Shown here: piece after piece, positions 53,362 to 61,392 of the stretch
How positions within the stretch are numbered: the first letter of the stretch is position 1
Layout of the letters: every line of letters starts with the position of its first letter
Source: Taishania sp.
GTDB lineage: Bacteria; Bacteroidota; Bacteroidia; Flavobacteriales_D; Crocinitomicaceae
Assembly (NCBI GenBank): GCA_030150045.1
Contig: JASLGM010000045.1
Span: forward strand, 1-64,000
DNA: 64,000 bases
Reading direction: 5' to 3'
The notes under the pieces: generated by a model
Databases searched by the model: none
What the model was told of the DNA's origin: nothing
What the model saw: only the letters and a program-made list of their open reading frames with translations
Translations under genes and position numbers: made by a program

Positions 53362-54537
53362 TTAATATTCTTTAAAAATCTGCTTTTTTGCATTCCAATA
53401 ACTGAGGAATGAAAACAACACAAAGGTTAAGATAATAAGTAAAGGTGCTAATACGGTGTGACTGGTGTTTAAGACCAAACCTGAGTCACTCAATGTTTGA
53501 TCGATGAACCATTTTACAAGGGTGAAAAGAGCATAAGCTAAAAGGGTGGTCACGCCGAATAAGCGAATGAAATAGCGTTGAAATTGTTTGATAACGGTTG
53601 CAGGAGTATAGCCCATTCGCAAAAGTGTACGGATGGCATAAGCATTTCTTGAAATCAGTAATTGTGCATATTGCAGCAGCACCAAGCACGAAGACAATAC
53701 GGCAATGGAAGAAATGGTTAAAATGATACTTAATAAGATATTTACTATACTTTTCAATCGCCCGATAATCAATTGCGAATTTTTAGATTCCCAACCGTGT
53801 TCGTCCATGAATTTTTCTAATTCACCAAAAGCACCTTCTTTACTGCGAATGGCCAATTGCGTGATTTCCATTTTCTCTGCTTTTTGATACTGGATATTTC
53901 CGTAATCCATAAATTCTTTAGGTACTAAAACAGAACCTATTTCGTTGGTGAAACCCACTACTTTTGAATCAAAGTATTCTTTTTTATCTCCTTTTTTCAG
54001 CATAAATTGGAAATTGACTTCCATAGCCAATTGTTCTGAAATGGGTGGGATTTTTAATGAAGCCATATAGGTATTCATCATCATCAAGAAATCGCGCGGA
54101 AGTATAATTGGGACAAAATTGTCTCCTTCTTTCCATTTCCAACGATCAGACTTAACATCTAAAAATTCAGGATTTATGGTTTGTACAAAAATATCTGTAC
54201 GGAAGTAAGGCACTTGTTTATCATTTGTCTGAAAGGAAACATCAAAGTTGTTGGACAAAATAGGGTCCACATCATCAATAAATGATTCCTTCTTTAAATT
54301 TTCAATTTCCGAAGCACTGAAATCTGTTTTTCCTAAACCGATGAGAATGCCTGCGTCTACTTTTTTCTGTGCAATGATGGTGTTAGCTCCTAACATATCG
54401 GATTCTTTTCCATAATCATTGACTTTGACCAAATAGTGTACAGATGCAATTAAGAATGTGAATCCTAGAAGTGCACCAAAAAGCGCAATGTACAGTTGCT
54501 TTTTATCTTGTTGTTGGAACAATATTTTACGTAACAT
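53362..54537 (-). CDS. FtsX-like permease of a small ABC system
   Basis: The 391-residue protein has one N-terminal membrane helix (IALFGALLGFTFLIASVHYL), a periplasmic domain of about 220 residues, and three C-terminal helices (ILLSIILTISSIAVLSSCLV, FIRLFGVTTLLAYALFTLVK, LLIILTFVLFSFLSYW). This is the MacB/FtsX topology. It is encoded 2 nt after the ATPase gene. The partner has a nonstandard signature, and the periplasmic part lacks motifs I can identify. The pair may handle a lipoprotein, a lipid or an antibiotic. Confidence 0.87.
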   Translation of the reverse strand: MLRKILFQQQDKKQLYIALFGALLGFTFLIASVHYLVKVNDYGKESDMLGANTIIAQKKVDAGILIGLGKTDFSASEIENLKKESFIDDVDPILSNNFDVSFQTNDKQVPYFRTDIFVQTINPEFLDVKSDRWKWKEGDNFVPIILPRDFLMMMNTYMASLKIPPISEQLAMEVNFQFMLKKGDKKEYFDSKVVGFTNEIGSVLVPKEFMDYGNIQYQKAEKMEITQLAIRSKEGAFGELEKFMDEHGWESKNSQLIIGRLKSIVNILLSIILTISSIAVLSSCLVLLQYAQLLISRNAYAIRTLLRMGYTPATVIKQFQRYFIRLFGVTTLLAYALFTLVKWFIDQTLSDSGLVLNTSHTVLAPLLIILTFVLFSFLSYWNAKKQIFKEY

Positions 54538-54539
54538 GG

Positions 54540-55181
54540 CTATAAGAATAAAGTGGTGTCATATTGAAATTGATGATTTTCCCCAAGCGATGTAAGGATA
54601 AAACCAGCACCGATTTTTTGACAACGTTCGTCAATGAGTGCTAAGCACAATTGTGCATTCTCTTTGTCTAAATGAGAAAAAGGTTCATCCATCAGCAATA
54701 GGGAAAACGGTTGACATAACGCTCGAACAATTGCGACACGTTGTTGTTGCCCCATAGACAAAGTTGCCATTTGATCTTTCCATTTATTTCCAATTCCAAG
54801 TTGTTCCAACATACTTTGCATTTGTACGTTTGTAAACGTATTTGTGAGCTGGTTTTTAACTTGAAGGTTTTCTTCTACGCTCAAATTCGGAAATAACTGT
54901 AAGTCTTGAAAAACCACGCTCATTTCCTTTTGACGAAAAAGTGCCCAATCGTTTGGTGAAAAAGAAGTTTGGTCTTTTCCATTTAACATTAATGTTCCGC
55001 TATAGTCTTGGCGCAAGCCATACAACAAATGCGTAAACGTTGTTTTTCCTTTTCCACTTGAGGCGTTTAGCATTACTTTTTGCCCATTTTCTATAACGAT
55101 ATGATTTCCCCAAATACTATTTTCCGCATGCGGATAGTCTTTTAAAGGATCGGGTAAAATATTTTGAAATTCGATTTTCAT
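54540..55181 (-). CDS. ABC transporter ATP-binding protein (LolD/MacB-like)
   Basis: The 213-residue protein begins MKIEFQNILPDPLKDYPHAE; an extension from a TTG at 55187 is possible but not needed. Walker A is NASSGKGKTTFTHL (about 39-50), the Q-loop is VVFQDLQLFPNLSVEENL, the signature is LSMGQQQRV (M where LSGGQ has G), and Walker B is LLLMDEPFSHLDKEN. The family pairs with FtsX-like permeases, and one lies 2 nt downstream. The N-terminal strand that carries the A-loop aromatic is not obvious (YPHAENSIWG). Confidence 0.9.
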   Translation of the reverse strand: MKIEFQNILPDPLKDYPHAENSIWGNHIVIENGQKVMLNASSGKGKTTFTHLLYGLRQDYSGTLMLNGKDQTSFSPNDWALFRQKEMSVVFQDLQLFPNLSVEENLQVKNQLTNTFTNVQMQSMLEQLGIGNKWKDQMATLSMGQQQRVAIVRALCQPFSLLLMDEPFSHLDKENAQLCLALIDERCQKIGAGFILTSLGENHQFQYDTTLFL

Positions 55182-55289
55182 AAACAAAAGTTTAAATGCA
55201 CTAGAGCAATGGCAATTACTGTTCCAAATTTTAAAAAAGGGAAAGTGTTTTTATTAAGTGGTTTGAAATGAGTGGTATTTTGAACTGGT

Positions 55290-55859
55290 TTAATCTTCGA
55301 TTTGCAAGAAATATTTTTGCAATAAGCCTGCCAACTCACTGCGTGAAAATCGAGCTTTTCTGATTTTATTCTTTTCTGGATCGATACGGAAGTTACGTGC
55401 CGTTCTAAAATCGGCTTTCTCAAGGTTGGAACGATCAAAAGTGGTGTCTGGCAGTTGACAATGTTGAAAGAGCGCCTCGGAAAGGTTGCAGCCAGCAAAG
55501 TCACATTCTATGATTTCACAATTAATAAAACGTGTTTTGGGCAAATGTAATCCTGTAAACGTTGAATTGTTGACCCTGCAATCGGTAAACGTAAGCCCCA
55601 TTCCAAATGGATTGCATTCATCAAAAAGAATCCCTTGGATTTTGCATTCTGAAAAAGAAACATTTCGTAGGGCAGTTTGCTGCATTTTCACGTTAGAGAA
55701 GTTACAACTGTTAAATTCACAATCGTTGAAAATATATTGACTAATATCTAAACCACTAAAGTTAAGACCTGAAAAAGTGCAGTTATCGTATTCTCCAAAT
55801 GGAAGTTCTTTCGTGTTTTTTACGGTGTATGTTTGGTCCTGAATATAAGCGTTTGCCAT
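55290..55859 (-). CDS. Pentapeptide repeat protein
   Basis: From about residue 20 to 145 the sequence follows the five-residue pattern (A/C/S)xLxF/C, for example CTFSGLNFSGL, CEFNSCNFSNV, CNPFGMGLTF and CDFAGCNLSEALF, predicting a right-handed quadrilateral beta-helix. The C-terminal 45 residues (RTARNFRIDPEKNKIRKARF then SELAGLLQKYFLQIED) match the end of Qnr/MfpA-type proteins, which mimic DNA and can protect gyrase. Whether this one does so is not known. The protein has a short N-terminal lead (MANAYIQDQTYTVKN) and is otherwise a single gene. Confidence 0.9.
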   Translation of the reverse strand: MANAYIQDQTYTVKNTKELPFGEYDNCTFSGLNFSGLDISQYIFNDCEFNSCNFSNVKMQQTALRNVSFSECKIQGILFDECNPFGMGLTFTDCRVNNSTFTGLHLPKTRFINCEIIECDFAGCNLSEALFQHCQLPDTTFDRSNLEKADFRTARNFRIDPEKNKIRKARFSRSELAGLLQKYFLQIED

Positions 55860-56105
55860 TTCTTTTTTTTTGTTTTAAAGGTACAAAATCAACGTTGATT
55901 TACGAAAGAAATTGAAGTGAAAAAAAGGATTTTTACCATCTTAAACGATAAGGATTCTTAATATTTATTGTCGTATTTCATTTGTAAAGTATGTGTTTAC
56001 CATTGGAAAAAGGTTTGTTGATTTCATTTTTCAATCCAATAGTTTCAAGATTCACGCTTTTATTTGTTTGCCCTAAATGTACCGACGATTTTTGTAGAAA
56101 AAACG

Positions 56106-57587
56106 ATGAGAAAAATTACTATTGTCTTGGTTTTGTTGCTTTCCAATTTGGGTTTCTCCCAAATCGATTTGGATTTCAATACAGATCCGTTTCCAAATGA
56201 TTGGATTTTTGACGGAGATTTTGAAATGTCAGATGCGCAGATTCATCCCCATTGTCAAGAAAAGGCGCTTAATTGTCCTATTATTTTGGAGGAACATGCA
56301 TATTCACTGACTTTACCAGCGCAAAACTATCAAGGAGGAAACTTAAACATTCGTATGCAATACGGAATTAAGGATTTGTACCACGCTTTAGGTGTTAATT
56401 CTACCTTTCAGAAACCTCGATTATTCATGGAATATGCGGAAGGAAATGCGAGTACATGGCAACGACATCAAGAAATTGACTTACAAAACTTAATTGCTTC
56501 ACAAACTTGCCTCACTTTTGAAACTGAAATTTCGCCAGATTTATTGATTGGCTTTTCAACTGTGAAAATTCGATTTGTTTATGTTTCCCCTTTAAAAACG
56601 GGAACCATCTACTTGTTGTATTGGGGGATAGACAAAATGAAAGTAGTAGAAACACCTGCTGTACCAACGGATTGTACAGCTAATTTAGGAGGGGATGGAA
56701 GTCCTTTCATGGAATATGTAGCCATTTCTTCTAGTCCTTTTTTACATGAGGAAGAAACAACACCTCTTGATTTTTACCGCTCTTTTCCAGAGGAAGTGGG
56801 TAAAACAGCTACTTTAGTAAAAGGAGAGGAGTATGATCTTCGTGTTCTATTAAATACAACTGGTTTCTATAAAGTTTGGATAGATTGGAATGGAAATGGC
56901 ATTTTCGAAGTTTCGGAATCCATTCCCTTAGTTGAGAGTGTTCATACGGCGGGGAGTTATACCATTCATATTCCAGAAGAGGCCGTTACAGGACCTGTTA
57001 GCTTGCGTATTCGTACACATCAATTATCGACAGAAATGTATGCTTCTAATGCATGTTCGTATTTTTCCGAAGGAGAAATACGCGATTATATTTTGCGATT
57101 GAAAGAAGAAGGCTGTTTAACACCTGCACCTTCAGGTGAAAGACATCAAACCTTGACAGAGGGATCAACATTAGGAGATATAGAAATTGTTGGGGAGAAT
57201 ATCTTGTGGTATTCTGATCAAGCTAAAACAACACTGTTGGATGCACAAACTGTATTGATCAATGGACAAGTTTATTTTGCGACACAAACTTTAGACGGTT
57301 GTGAAAGTGAAACCTTTTTACCTGTTATGATTCATTTGTATTTAGGCGTGGAACAACTAGATAAAGAAAAAGTGCATTTTTATCCCAATCCGTTTAATAC
57401 GATGATACATGTGCAAACAGCAGAACCATTTGAACGCTTGATAATTATTGATGCGTTAGGAAATAAGATGAAAGAATTAGAAGGTAAGGTAACCGAATTT
57501 GACCTTAGGGACTTAGCTACGGGTGTTTACTTTTTTAATTTTCAATTTTCAAATGGAGAGCAAATACTTCGTGGAATAAAAAGATAG
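56106..57587 (+). CDS. Secreted protein with GEVED domain and T9SS sorting domain
   Basis: The start is the ATG giving a signal peptide (MRKITIVLVLLLSNLGFSQ). The mature protein has a beta-rich N-terminal domain with Cys pairs (HCQEKALNCPII), then from about 225 a GEVED-type module: YKVWIDWNGNGIFEVSES, PVSLRIRTHQ and FSEGEIRDYILRL, the ending that names the family. After CESETFLPV comes the sorting domain (VHFYPNPFNTMIHVQ, DLATGVYFFNF, GIKR). The GEVED module is a common calcium-associated beta-sandwich of secreted Bacteroidota proteins. No catalytic centre is visible. Confidence 0.9.
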   Translation: MRKITIVLVLLLSNLGFSQIDLDFNTDPFPNDWIFDGDFEMSDAQIHPHCQEKALNCPIILEEHAYSLTLPAQNYQGGNLNIRMQYGIKDLYHALGVNSTFQKPRLFMEYAEGNASTWQRHQEIDLQNLIASQTCLTFETEISPDLLIGFSTVKIRFVYVSPLKTGTIYLLYWGIDKMKVVETPAVPTDCTANLGGDGSPFMEYVAISSSPFLHEEETTPLDFYRSFPEEVGKTATLVKGEEYDLRVLLNTTGFYKVWIDWNGNGIFEVSESIPLVESVHTAGSYTIHIPEEAVTGPVSLRIRTHQLSTEMYASNACSYFSEGEIRDYILRLKEEGCLTPAPSGERHQTLTEGSTLGDIEIVGENILWYSDQAKTTLLDAQTVLINGQVYFATQTLDGCESETFLPVMIHLYLGVEQLDKEKVHFYPNPFNTMIHVQTAEPFERLIIIDALGNKMKELEGKVTEFDLRDLATGVYFFNFQFSNGEQILRGIKR

Positions 57588-57600
57588 TAGAAAAGGGATA

Positions 57601-57639
57601 TTATAAAGAAGGAGCATTGACAATGCTCCTTCTTTATAA
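57601..57639. terminator. Bidirectional terminator between the GEVED protein gene and tmm
   Basis: A near-perfect palindrome of two 19-nt arms (core GGAGCATTG/CAATGCTCC with A/T-rich outer parts), able to end transcripts from both sides. It lies 14 nt after the plus-strand stop and 4 nt beyond the reverse-strand stop. Confidence 0.88.
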
Positions 57640-57642
57640 TCA

Positions 57643-59028
57643 TTAGTAATAGTTTTCTTTACTTAATTCTTCTTCGTTCGCCTCAACCTCTTCCAGATAG
57701 CGTTCTAAGCTATCGTCTAGTTCTTCCATCCAAGGAGTGTGATGAGTTTCTGCTTTTGTATTATTCATGACAGAAGTATAAACTTTATCTCTATAATTCA
57801 GAATGTTTTCTTCTTTGTCTTTCAACCAGCTTTTAAACATATCTGCCACATGATCTAGATTGAAGGAAGGGTAATCTGTTTGGTGAATTAAATCTTTTAT
57901 ATAATTCGTTTGGAAATCAACATGATCTTCACCCGTTTTTGTTTCTTTCTCTAGTTTCACCCAATGATTGATGTCTGCAGTTCTTTCTTCTTTTCCAGGT
58001 AAAGCAATACGTCCTAGCATATAGTCACGTGCGAACCATGCTTGTGTATCGAACATATTGAATGTGTAATACTGATCTTGCATTCCTAAGAAGATTAACT
58101 TTTCGTTTTCATTGAACACCACACCTTTATATAAGTTATCAGGATACAAGCAATTTTTTGTTTTTAACCGCAAATTATCAGGCAAGAAAGGGAATTTGTG
58201 TTGATATCCTGTACATAAGATTACTGCATCAAAATCTTCTGTCGTTCCGTCTTTGAAGAATGCAGTATTTCCCTCGAAGTGAGTTACCAATGGTTTTTCT
58301 TTAATACCTTCTGGCCATTTTGAACCAATTGGATTGGATCGGTAGGAAATAACTACATCTTTACTGCCATGTTTGTAACATTGTACACCGATGTCTTCTG
58401 CGGAATAACTACTTCCGATTAACAATACTTTTTGATTAATGAATTGATCGGCTCCTCTAAAATCATGCGCATGCATAACTGCTCCGGGGAAATCATCAAT
58501 TCCTTTAAAATAAGGTAAGTTTGGAGTAGAGAAGTGTCCAGTTCCTACAACCAGATAATCAAAAAATTCTTCAAAGGTTTCATTTTTCACCAAATCGTCA
58601 AAAACCACACGGAACTGTTGTTTGTCTTCTAAAAAGTCAACCCAACGCGCTACCGTATTAAATTGAATGAACTTTCTGGCATTACTTTGTTTAATTCGCC
58701 CTTGGATATAGTCGAATAGAACTTCGCGCGGAGGGTAAGATGAAATAGGTTGACCAAAATGTTCCATAAAGGTATAGTCAGAAAATTCCAAACATTCCTT
58801 TGGACCATTAGACCACAAATATTTGTACATACTTCCGTGCAGAGGTTCACCATATTTACCCACACCAGTGCGCCAGGTGTAGTTCCACATACCGCCCCAA
58901 TTATCTTGTTTTTCGTAACATTTGATTTCTGGAATGGGATTACCTTTTTTCTGTTCAGATTCAAATGCTCTTAACATAGCCAAACCACTTGGGCCCGCAC
59001 CAATAATACCCACTTTAAAATTATTCAT
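57643..59028 (-). CDS. tmm: Trimethylamine monooxygenase (flavin-containing monooxygenase)
   Basis: Tmm oxidises trimethylamine to TMAO with FAD and NADPH. The protein has the FAD loop GIIGAGPSGLAM (9-20). CYEKQDNWGGMWNYTWRTG, HGSMYKYLWSNGPKECLEF, VVGTGHFSTPNLPYF (the FMO identifying region) and LIGSSYSAEDIG (NADPH-binding) follow. ILCTGYQHKFPFLPDNLRLK, LGMQDQYYTFNMFDTQAWFA and HHTPWMEEL complete it. These passages match, almost word for word as I recall them, the bacterial Tmm characterised from marine Roseobacter and Methylocella. Length 461 agrees. No TMAO demethylase or methylamine pathway genes are adjacent. The gene has its own promoter and a long structured leader. Confidence 0.93.
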   Translation of the reverse strand: MNNFKVGIIGAGPSGLAMLRAFESEQKKGNPIPEIKCYEKQDNWGGMWNYTWRTGVGKYGEPLHGSMYKYLWSNGPKECLEFSDYTFMEHFGQPISSYPPREVLFDYIQGRIKQSNARKFIQFNTVARWVDFLEDKQQFRVVFDDLVKNETFEEFFDYLVVGTGHFSTPNLPYFKGIDDFPGAVMHAHDFRGADQFINQKVLLIGSSYSAEDIGVQCYKHGSKDVVISYRSNPIGSKWPEGIKEKPLVTHFEGNTAFFKDGTTEDFDAVILCTGYQHKFPFLPDNLRLKTKNCLYPDNLYKGVVFNENEKLIFLGMQDQYYTFNMFDTQAWFARDYMLGRIALPGKEERTADINHWVKLEKETKTGEDHVDFQTNYIKDLIHQTDYPSFNLDHVADMFKSWLKDKEENILNYRDKVYTSVMNNTKAETHHTPWMEELDDSLERYLEEVEANEEELSKENYY

Positions 59029-59249
59029 TTTAATACGTTTTTTTTCCTCATCTATTCAAAGATGAAGAGGTTTATATTTCAATAAAATCGAATCGCTAGA
59101 TTCAGAGATTCTCTAAAAATTGAGAATCAAATAATATGTGACACGAAACACAAATTGCATGCTCCGCTGGAGGGAAACCAGAAACTGAAATGTATTTCTG
59201 AATTACTGTAAATTGATAAGGCGTTAAACCTTGATATTTCCCTCGTGAT
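59029..59249 (-). ncRNA. Candidate structured 5' leader (possible riboswitch-like element) of tmm
   Basis: The transcript from the promoter at 59255-59285 would have about 220 nt before the tmm ATG. Its first part can fold into a three-way junction. P1 is GAGGGAAA (59244-59237) with TTTCCCTC (59177-59170); P2 is AAGG/CCTT around 59218-59232; P3 is CAGAAA/TTTCTG (59200-59195 with 59184-59179). Next come a purine-rich CCAGCGGAGCATGC single strand and a hairpin GATTCTC/GAGAATC (59107-59128). Nearer the start, CCTC...CATCT pairs with AGATGAGG just upstream of the A-rich ribosome site. I do not recognise it as a named riboswitch. Folding on one sequence is weak evidence by itself. Confidence 0.5.
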
Positions 59250-59254
59250 TTTTA

Positions 59255-59285
59255 CAAATATAGCGAATTTATATTGATTTTCAAA
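59255..59285 (-). promoter_or_regulatory. Promoter of tmm and its leader
   Basis: On the reverse strand TTTG (59285-59282) and TATATTTG (59262-59255) are 19 nt apart, a full match to the consensus, and are placed exactly at the upstream edge of the P1 stem. The remaining bases of this 460-nt gap (59286-59490) show no gene or repeat; they hold the upstream side of the lipoprotein gene. Confidence 0.65.
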
Positions 59286-59490
59286 TAGATAGTTTTTGTC
59301 CGATAGGTTGAGCCTGTTCTAAGACATTGAGCATCAGGTAGTAGTTTGCCTTATTTTTTTTATAAAAAAGCGTTCATTCTTAATCTATTTCTAGTAAAAA
59401 AAGGAGAAATAAAAGTGTTAAAAAATATTTTCAAGGAAGTGAAATAGATACTTTTTTTTTACGTATTTTCATAAGGTTAAATCGTGTCTT

Positions 59491-59925
59491 ATGAAAGAGA
59501 AATTGTTATTTGTTGGTTTTGGATTTTTGTTGTTGGTTGGTTGTAATTCTACCGTACCAAATGAGCTGGAGGAAGAGCAAACGCCAGAGATGGTGGGAGA
59601 TGATTTATCAGAAAACGGATGTAAAGCATCGGCTGGAGAATCATGGAGTGAATTGCGTCAGGATTGTGTGCGTTTGTTTGAAGTAGCGACACGTTTAAAT
59701 CCACTTTATTTAGAAGAGGAACAACCCGTTATTAGTGCTTTCGTGCTGTTAAATCAAACAAAAACGAAGGCTGAATTGTTTATTCCTAATCATGCTGAAA
59801 AAACGTTGATTTTATCTAAAAATACAGAAGGGAATTTTGCATTTGAAAATTATGTTTTTAAACCTAAGGATTCTTCTTTGTGGTTTGAAGGTAAAGAGAT
59901 ATATGTGTTGGACAGTGAAGAATAG
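59491..59925 (+). CDS. Small lipoprotein of unknown function
   Basis: The 144-residue protein has a lipobox signal (MKEKLLFVGFGFLLLVGCNS, lipid Cys18). After an acidic linker (ELEEEQTPEMVGDDL), a single domain reads GCKASAGESWSELRQDCVRL and continues to FEGKEIYVLDSEE. I do not recognise a named family. The GESWSELRQDCVRLFE stretch looks like a helix with one disulfide partner to GCKAS. It ends in a GNRA-type terminator with element E directly after it. Confidence 0.78.
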   Translation: MKEKLLFVGFGFLLLVGCNSTVPNELEEEQTPEMVGDDLSENGCKASAGESWSELRQDCVRLFEVATRLNPLYLEEEQPVISAFVLLNQTKTKAELFIPNHAEKTLILSKNTEGNFAFENYVFKPKDSSLWFEGKEIYVLDSEE

Positions 59926-59927
59926 AG

Positions 59928-59948
59928 AAGAGGCGAAAGCCTCTTTTT
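59928..59948 (+). terminator. Rho-independent terminator with GAAA tetraloop
   Basis: AAGAGGC and GCCTCTT pair around GAAA, followed by Ts, 3 nt after the stop. It abuts element E. Confidence 0.85.
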
Positions 59949-60028
59949 CCGTTAGGGATAGGAGCAAACTACCATGTAGTGCGGATAGCCCGGCGGTGTG
60001 TTGATTTGTGTGCGGTGACGCAACGGCC
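59949..60028 (+). repeat. Structured intergenic element, copy E (short, degenerate)
   Basis: The copy has only the 3' module: CCGTTAGGGATAGGAGC, a hairpin ACTAC/GTAGT, GTGCGGATAGCCCGG, a second less certain hairpin, then GACGCAACGGCC. The closing pair has changed to CCGTT/AACGG, keeping complementarity. No 5' module precedes it. It lies between the convergent lipoprotein and Rrf2 genes. Confidence 0.7.
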
Positions 60029-60060
60029 AAAAAAACGCATTAATAATTTCCTTTATTTCA

Positions 60061-60477
60061 CTAAAAAGCCTGGTCAATTAAATCATTTAAAGTACGATTT
60101 TCCATGATTTTTAAAACTGCATCACGTGTTTCTGTAACCAATTTTCGCAAGCCACAAGTACCTTCGTGACAGTCGTCGCACGAACGGTAAAAGTTAATGC
60201 TAGCACAGGGTAGAAGGGCTATCGGGCCACTAACCACACGCAAAATCTGAGCTGCTGTAATCTCGTTGGCGGGCTTAGCAAGCGCGTATCCACCTTGACG
60301 ACCTCGGTAAGAAATTAAATATCCCTCTTTTTTTAATTCGTGAAAGATGTTCTCCAAAAAACGAATGGGAATATTTTTTTCAGTCGAAATTATTGACATC
60401 AACACTGGACCATTCTGACCATTTTGAGCCAAGTATGCGAGGGCTTTAAGTGCGTATTTTGCTTTTTGAGACAACAT
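60061..60477 (-). CDS. Rrf2 family transcriptional regulator
   Basis: The protein (138 residues from the ATG) has the Rrf2 winged helix MLSQKAKYALKALAYLA, then SIISTEKNIPIRFLENIFHE and YRGRQGGYALAKPANEITA. It ends with the cysteine-rich loop (LPCASINFYRSCDDCHEGTC) that binds an Fe-S cluster in IscR/NsrR/RsrR-type members. The loop has four cysteines, enough for a cluster. It is divergent from a peroxiredoxin gene, which may be its target. A longer start from a TTG at 60498 would run through its own -7 element. Confidence 0.9.
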   Translation of the reverse strand: MLSQKAKYALKALAYLAQNGQNGPVLMSIISTEKNIPIRFLENIFHELKKEGYLISYRGRQGGYALAKPANEITAAQILRVVSGPIALLPCASINFYRSCDDCHEGTCGLRKLVTETRDAVLKIMENRTLNDLIDQAF

Positions 60478-60495
60478 AAAATTCGAGTTCGAAAA

Positions 60496-60503
60496 CAAAT
60501 GTA
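60496..60503 (-). promoter_or_regulatory. Possible -7 element of the Rrf2 gene
   Basis: The reverse strand reads TACATTTG, about 19 nt upstream of the ATG. No clear -33 TTG. Confidence 0.4.
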
Positions 60504-60535
60504 GAAAGTTTTTAGGAAATAAAAGTCCACTTAAA

Positions 60536-60567
60536 TTGTGAAGTATAATTAATCTTCATTAAATTTG
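60536..60567 (+). promoter_or_regulatory. Promoter of the peroxiredoxin gene
   Basis: TTG (60536-60538) and TAAATTTG (60560-60567) are 21 nt apart. The start site would lie about 20 nt before the ATG. The 116-nt gap to the divergent Rrf2 gene would also hold any regulator site; I did not identify a palindrome with confidence. Confidence 0.6.
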
Positions 60568-60593
60568 TGAGGTATTAATTTAAAAAGCAGATT

Positions 60594-61223
60594 ATGAGTT
60601 TACGTATTGGCGATATAGCACCTAATTTTACAGCAGATTCTAGTGTAGGAACAATTGATTTTCATTCCTATTTAGGAGACAGTTGGGGCGTTTTGTTTAG
60701 TCATCCAGCGGATTTTACGCCCGTTTGTACAACAGAATTAGGACGTACAGCGAAGTTGAAGGGAGAGTTTGAAAAGAGAAATGTGAAAGCGTTGGCGGTA
60801 TCGGTTGATGATGCAGATAGCCATAGATCTTGGATTAAAGATATTGAAGAAACACAGGCGTGCACAGTAGATTTTCCAATTTTAGCGGATGAAAACCGTA
60901 ATATTTCTACACTTTATGACATGATTCACCCAAATGCAAATGCAACGTTGACAGTACGAAGTTTGTTCGTGATAGATCCCGATAAAAAAGTGAAATTAAT
61001 GATTACTTATCCTTCTTCAACAGGACGTAATTTTGATGAAGTGCTACGTGTAATCGACAGTTTACAGTTGACATCAGAGTACAAATTGGCGACGCCGGCA
61101 GATTGGAAAGTTGGTGAAAAAGCGATTGTTGTACCGACATTAACAGACGAAGAAGCAACCGCATTATTTGGAGAATTTGAAACCGTAAAACCGTATTTGA
61201 GGTATACTTCGGTTCCTAAATAG
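60594..61223 (+). CDS. 1-Cys peroxiredoxin (Prx6 type)
   Basis: Peroxiredoxins reduce hydrogen peroxide and organic peroxides through a reactive cysteine. The peroxidatic Cys45 lies in FSHPADFTPVCTTELG, with the conserved Arg in TVRSLFVIDPDKKVK and a typical Prx6 C-terminal part to about 209. The Prx6 class usually has no second resolving cysteine; the only other one here is in TQACTVDFP (about 88). The neighbouring divergent Rrf2 gene suggests redox control. Confidence 0.93.
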   Translation: MSLRIGDIAPNFTADSSVGTIDFHSYLGDSWGVLFSHPADFTPVCTTELGRTAKLKGEFEKRNVKALAVSVDDADSHRSWIKDIEETQACTVDFPILADENRNISTLYDMIHPNANATLTVRSLFVIDPDKKVKLMITYPSSTGRNFDEVLRVIDSLQLTSEYKLATPADWKVGEKAIVVPTLTDEEATALFGEFETVKPYLRYTSVPK

Positions 61224-61260
61224 TTTCCCTCATTCAACAATATTTTTCTAAACCAAAAGG

Positions 61261-61295
61261 AAAGTCTCGAGCTGCAGTGTTCGGGGCTTTTTTTT
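61261..61295 (+). terminator. Rho-independent terminator of the peroxiredoxin gene
   Basis: AAGTCTCGA pairs with TTCGGGGCTT (several G-T pairs) around a CTGCAG-containing loop, followed by a T run. Confidence 0.75.
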
Positions 61296-61392
61296 GCTAA
61301 AAACTGCTAAAATTTGGGCATTTCGTATTGCTTAATGTTTCCTTAACATGAAGGTAACATGCTAAAATGACCTTTGCAAAAAAAGAAACAAA

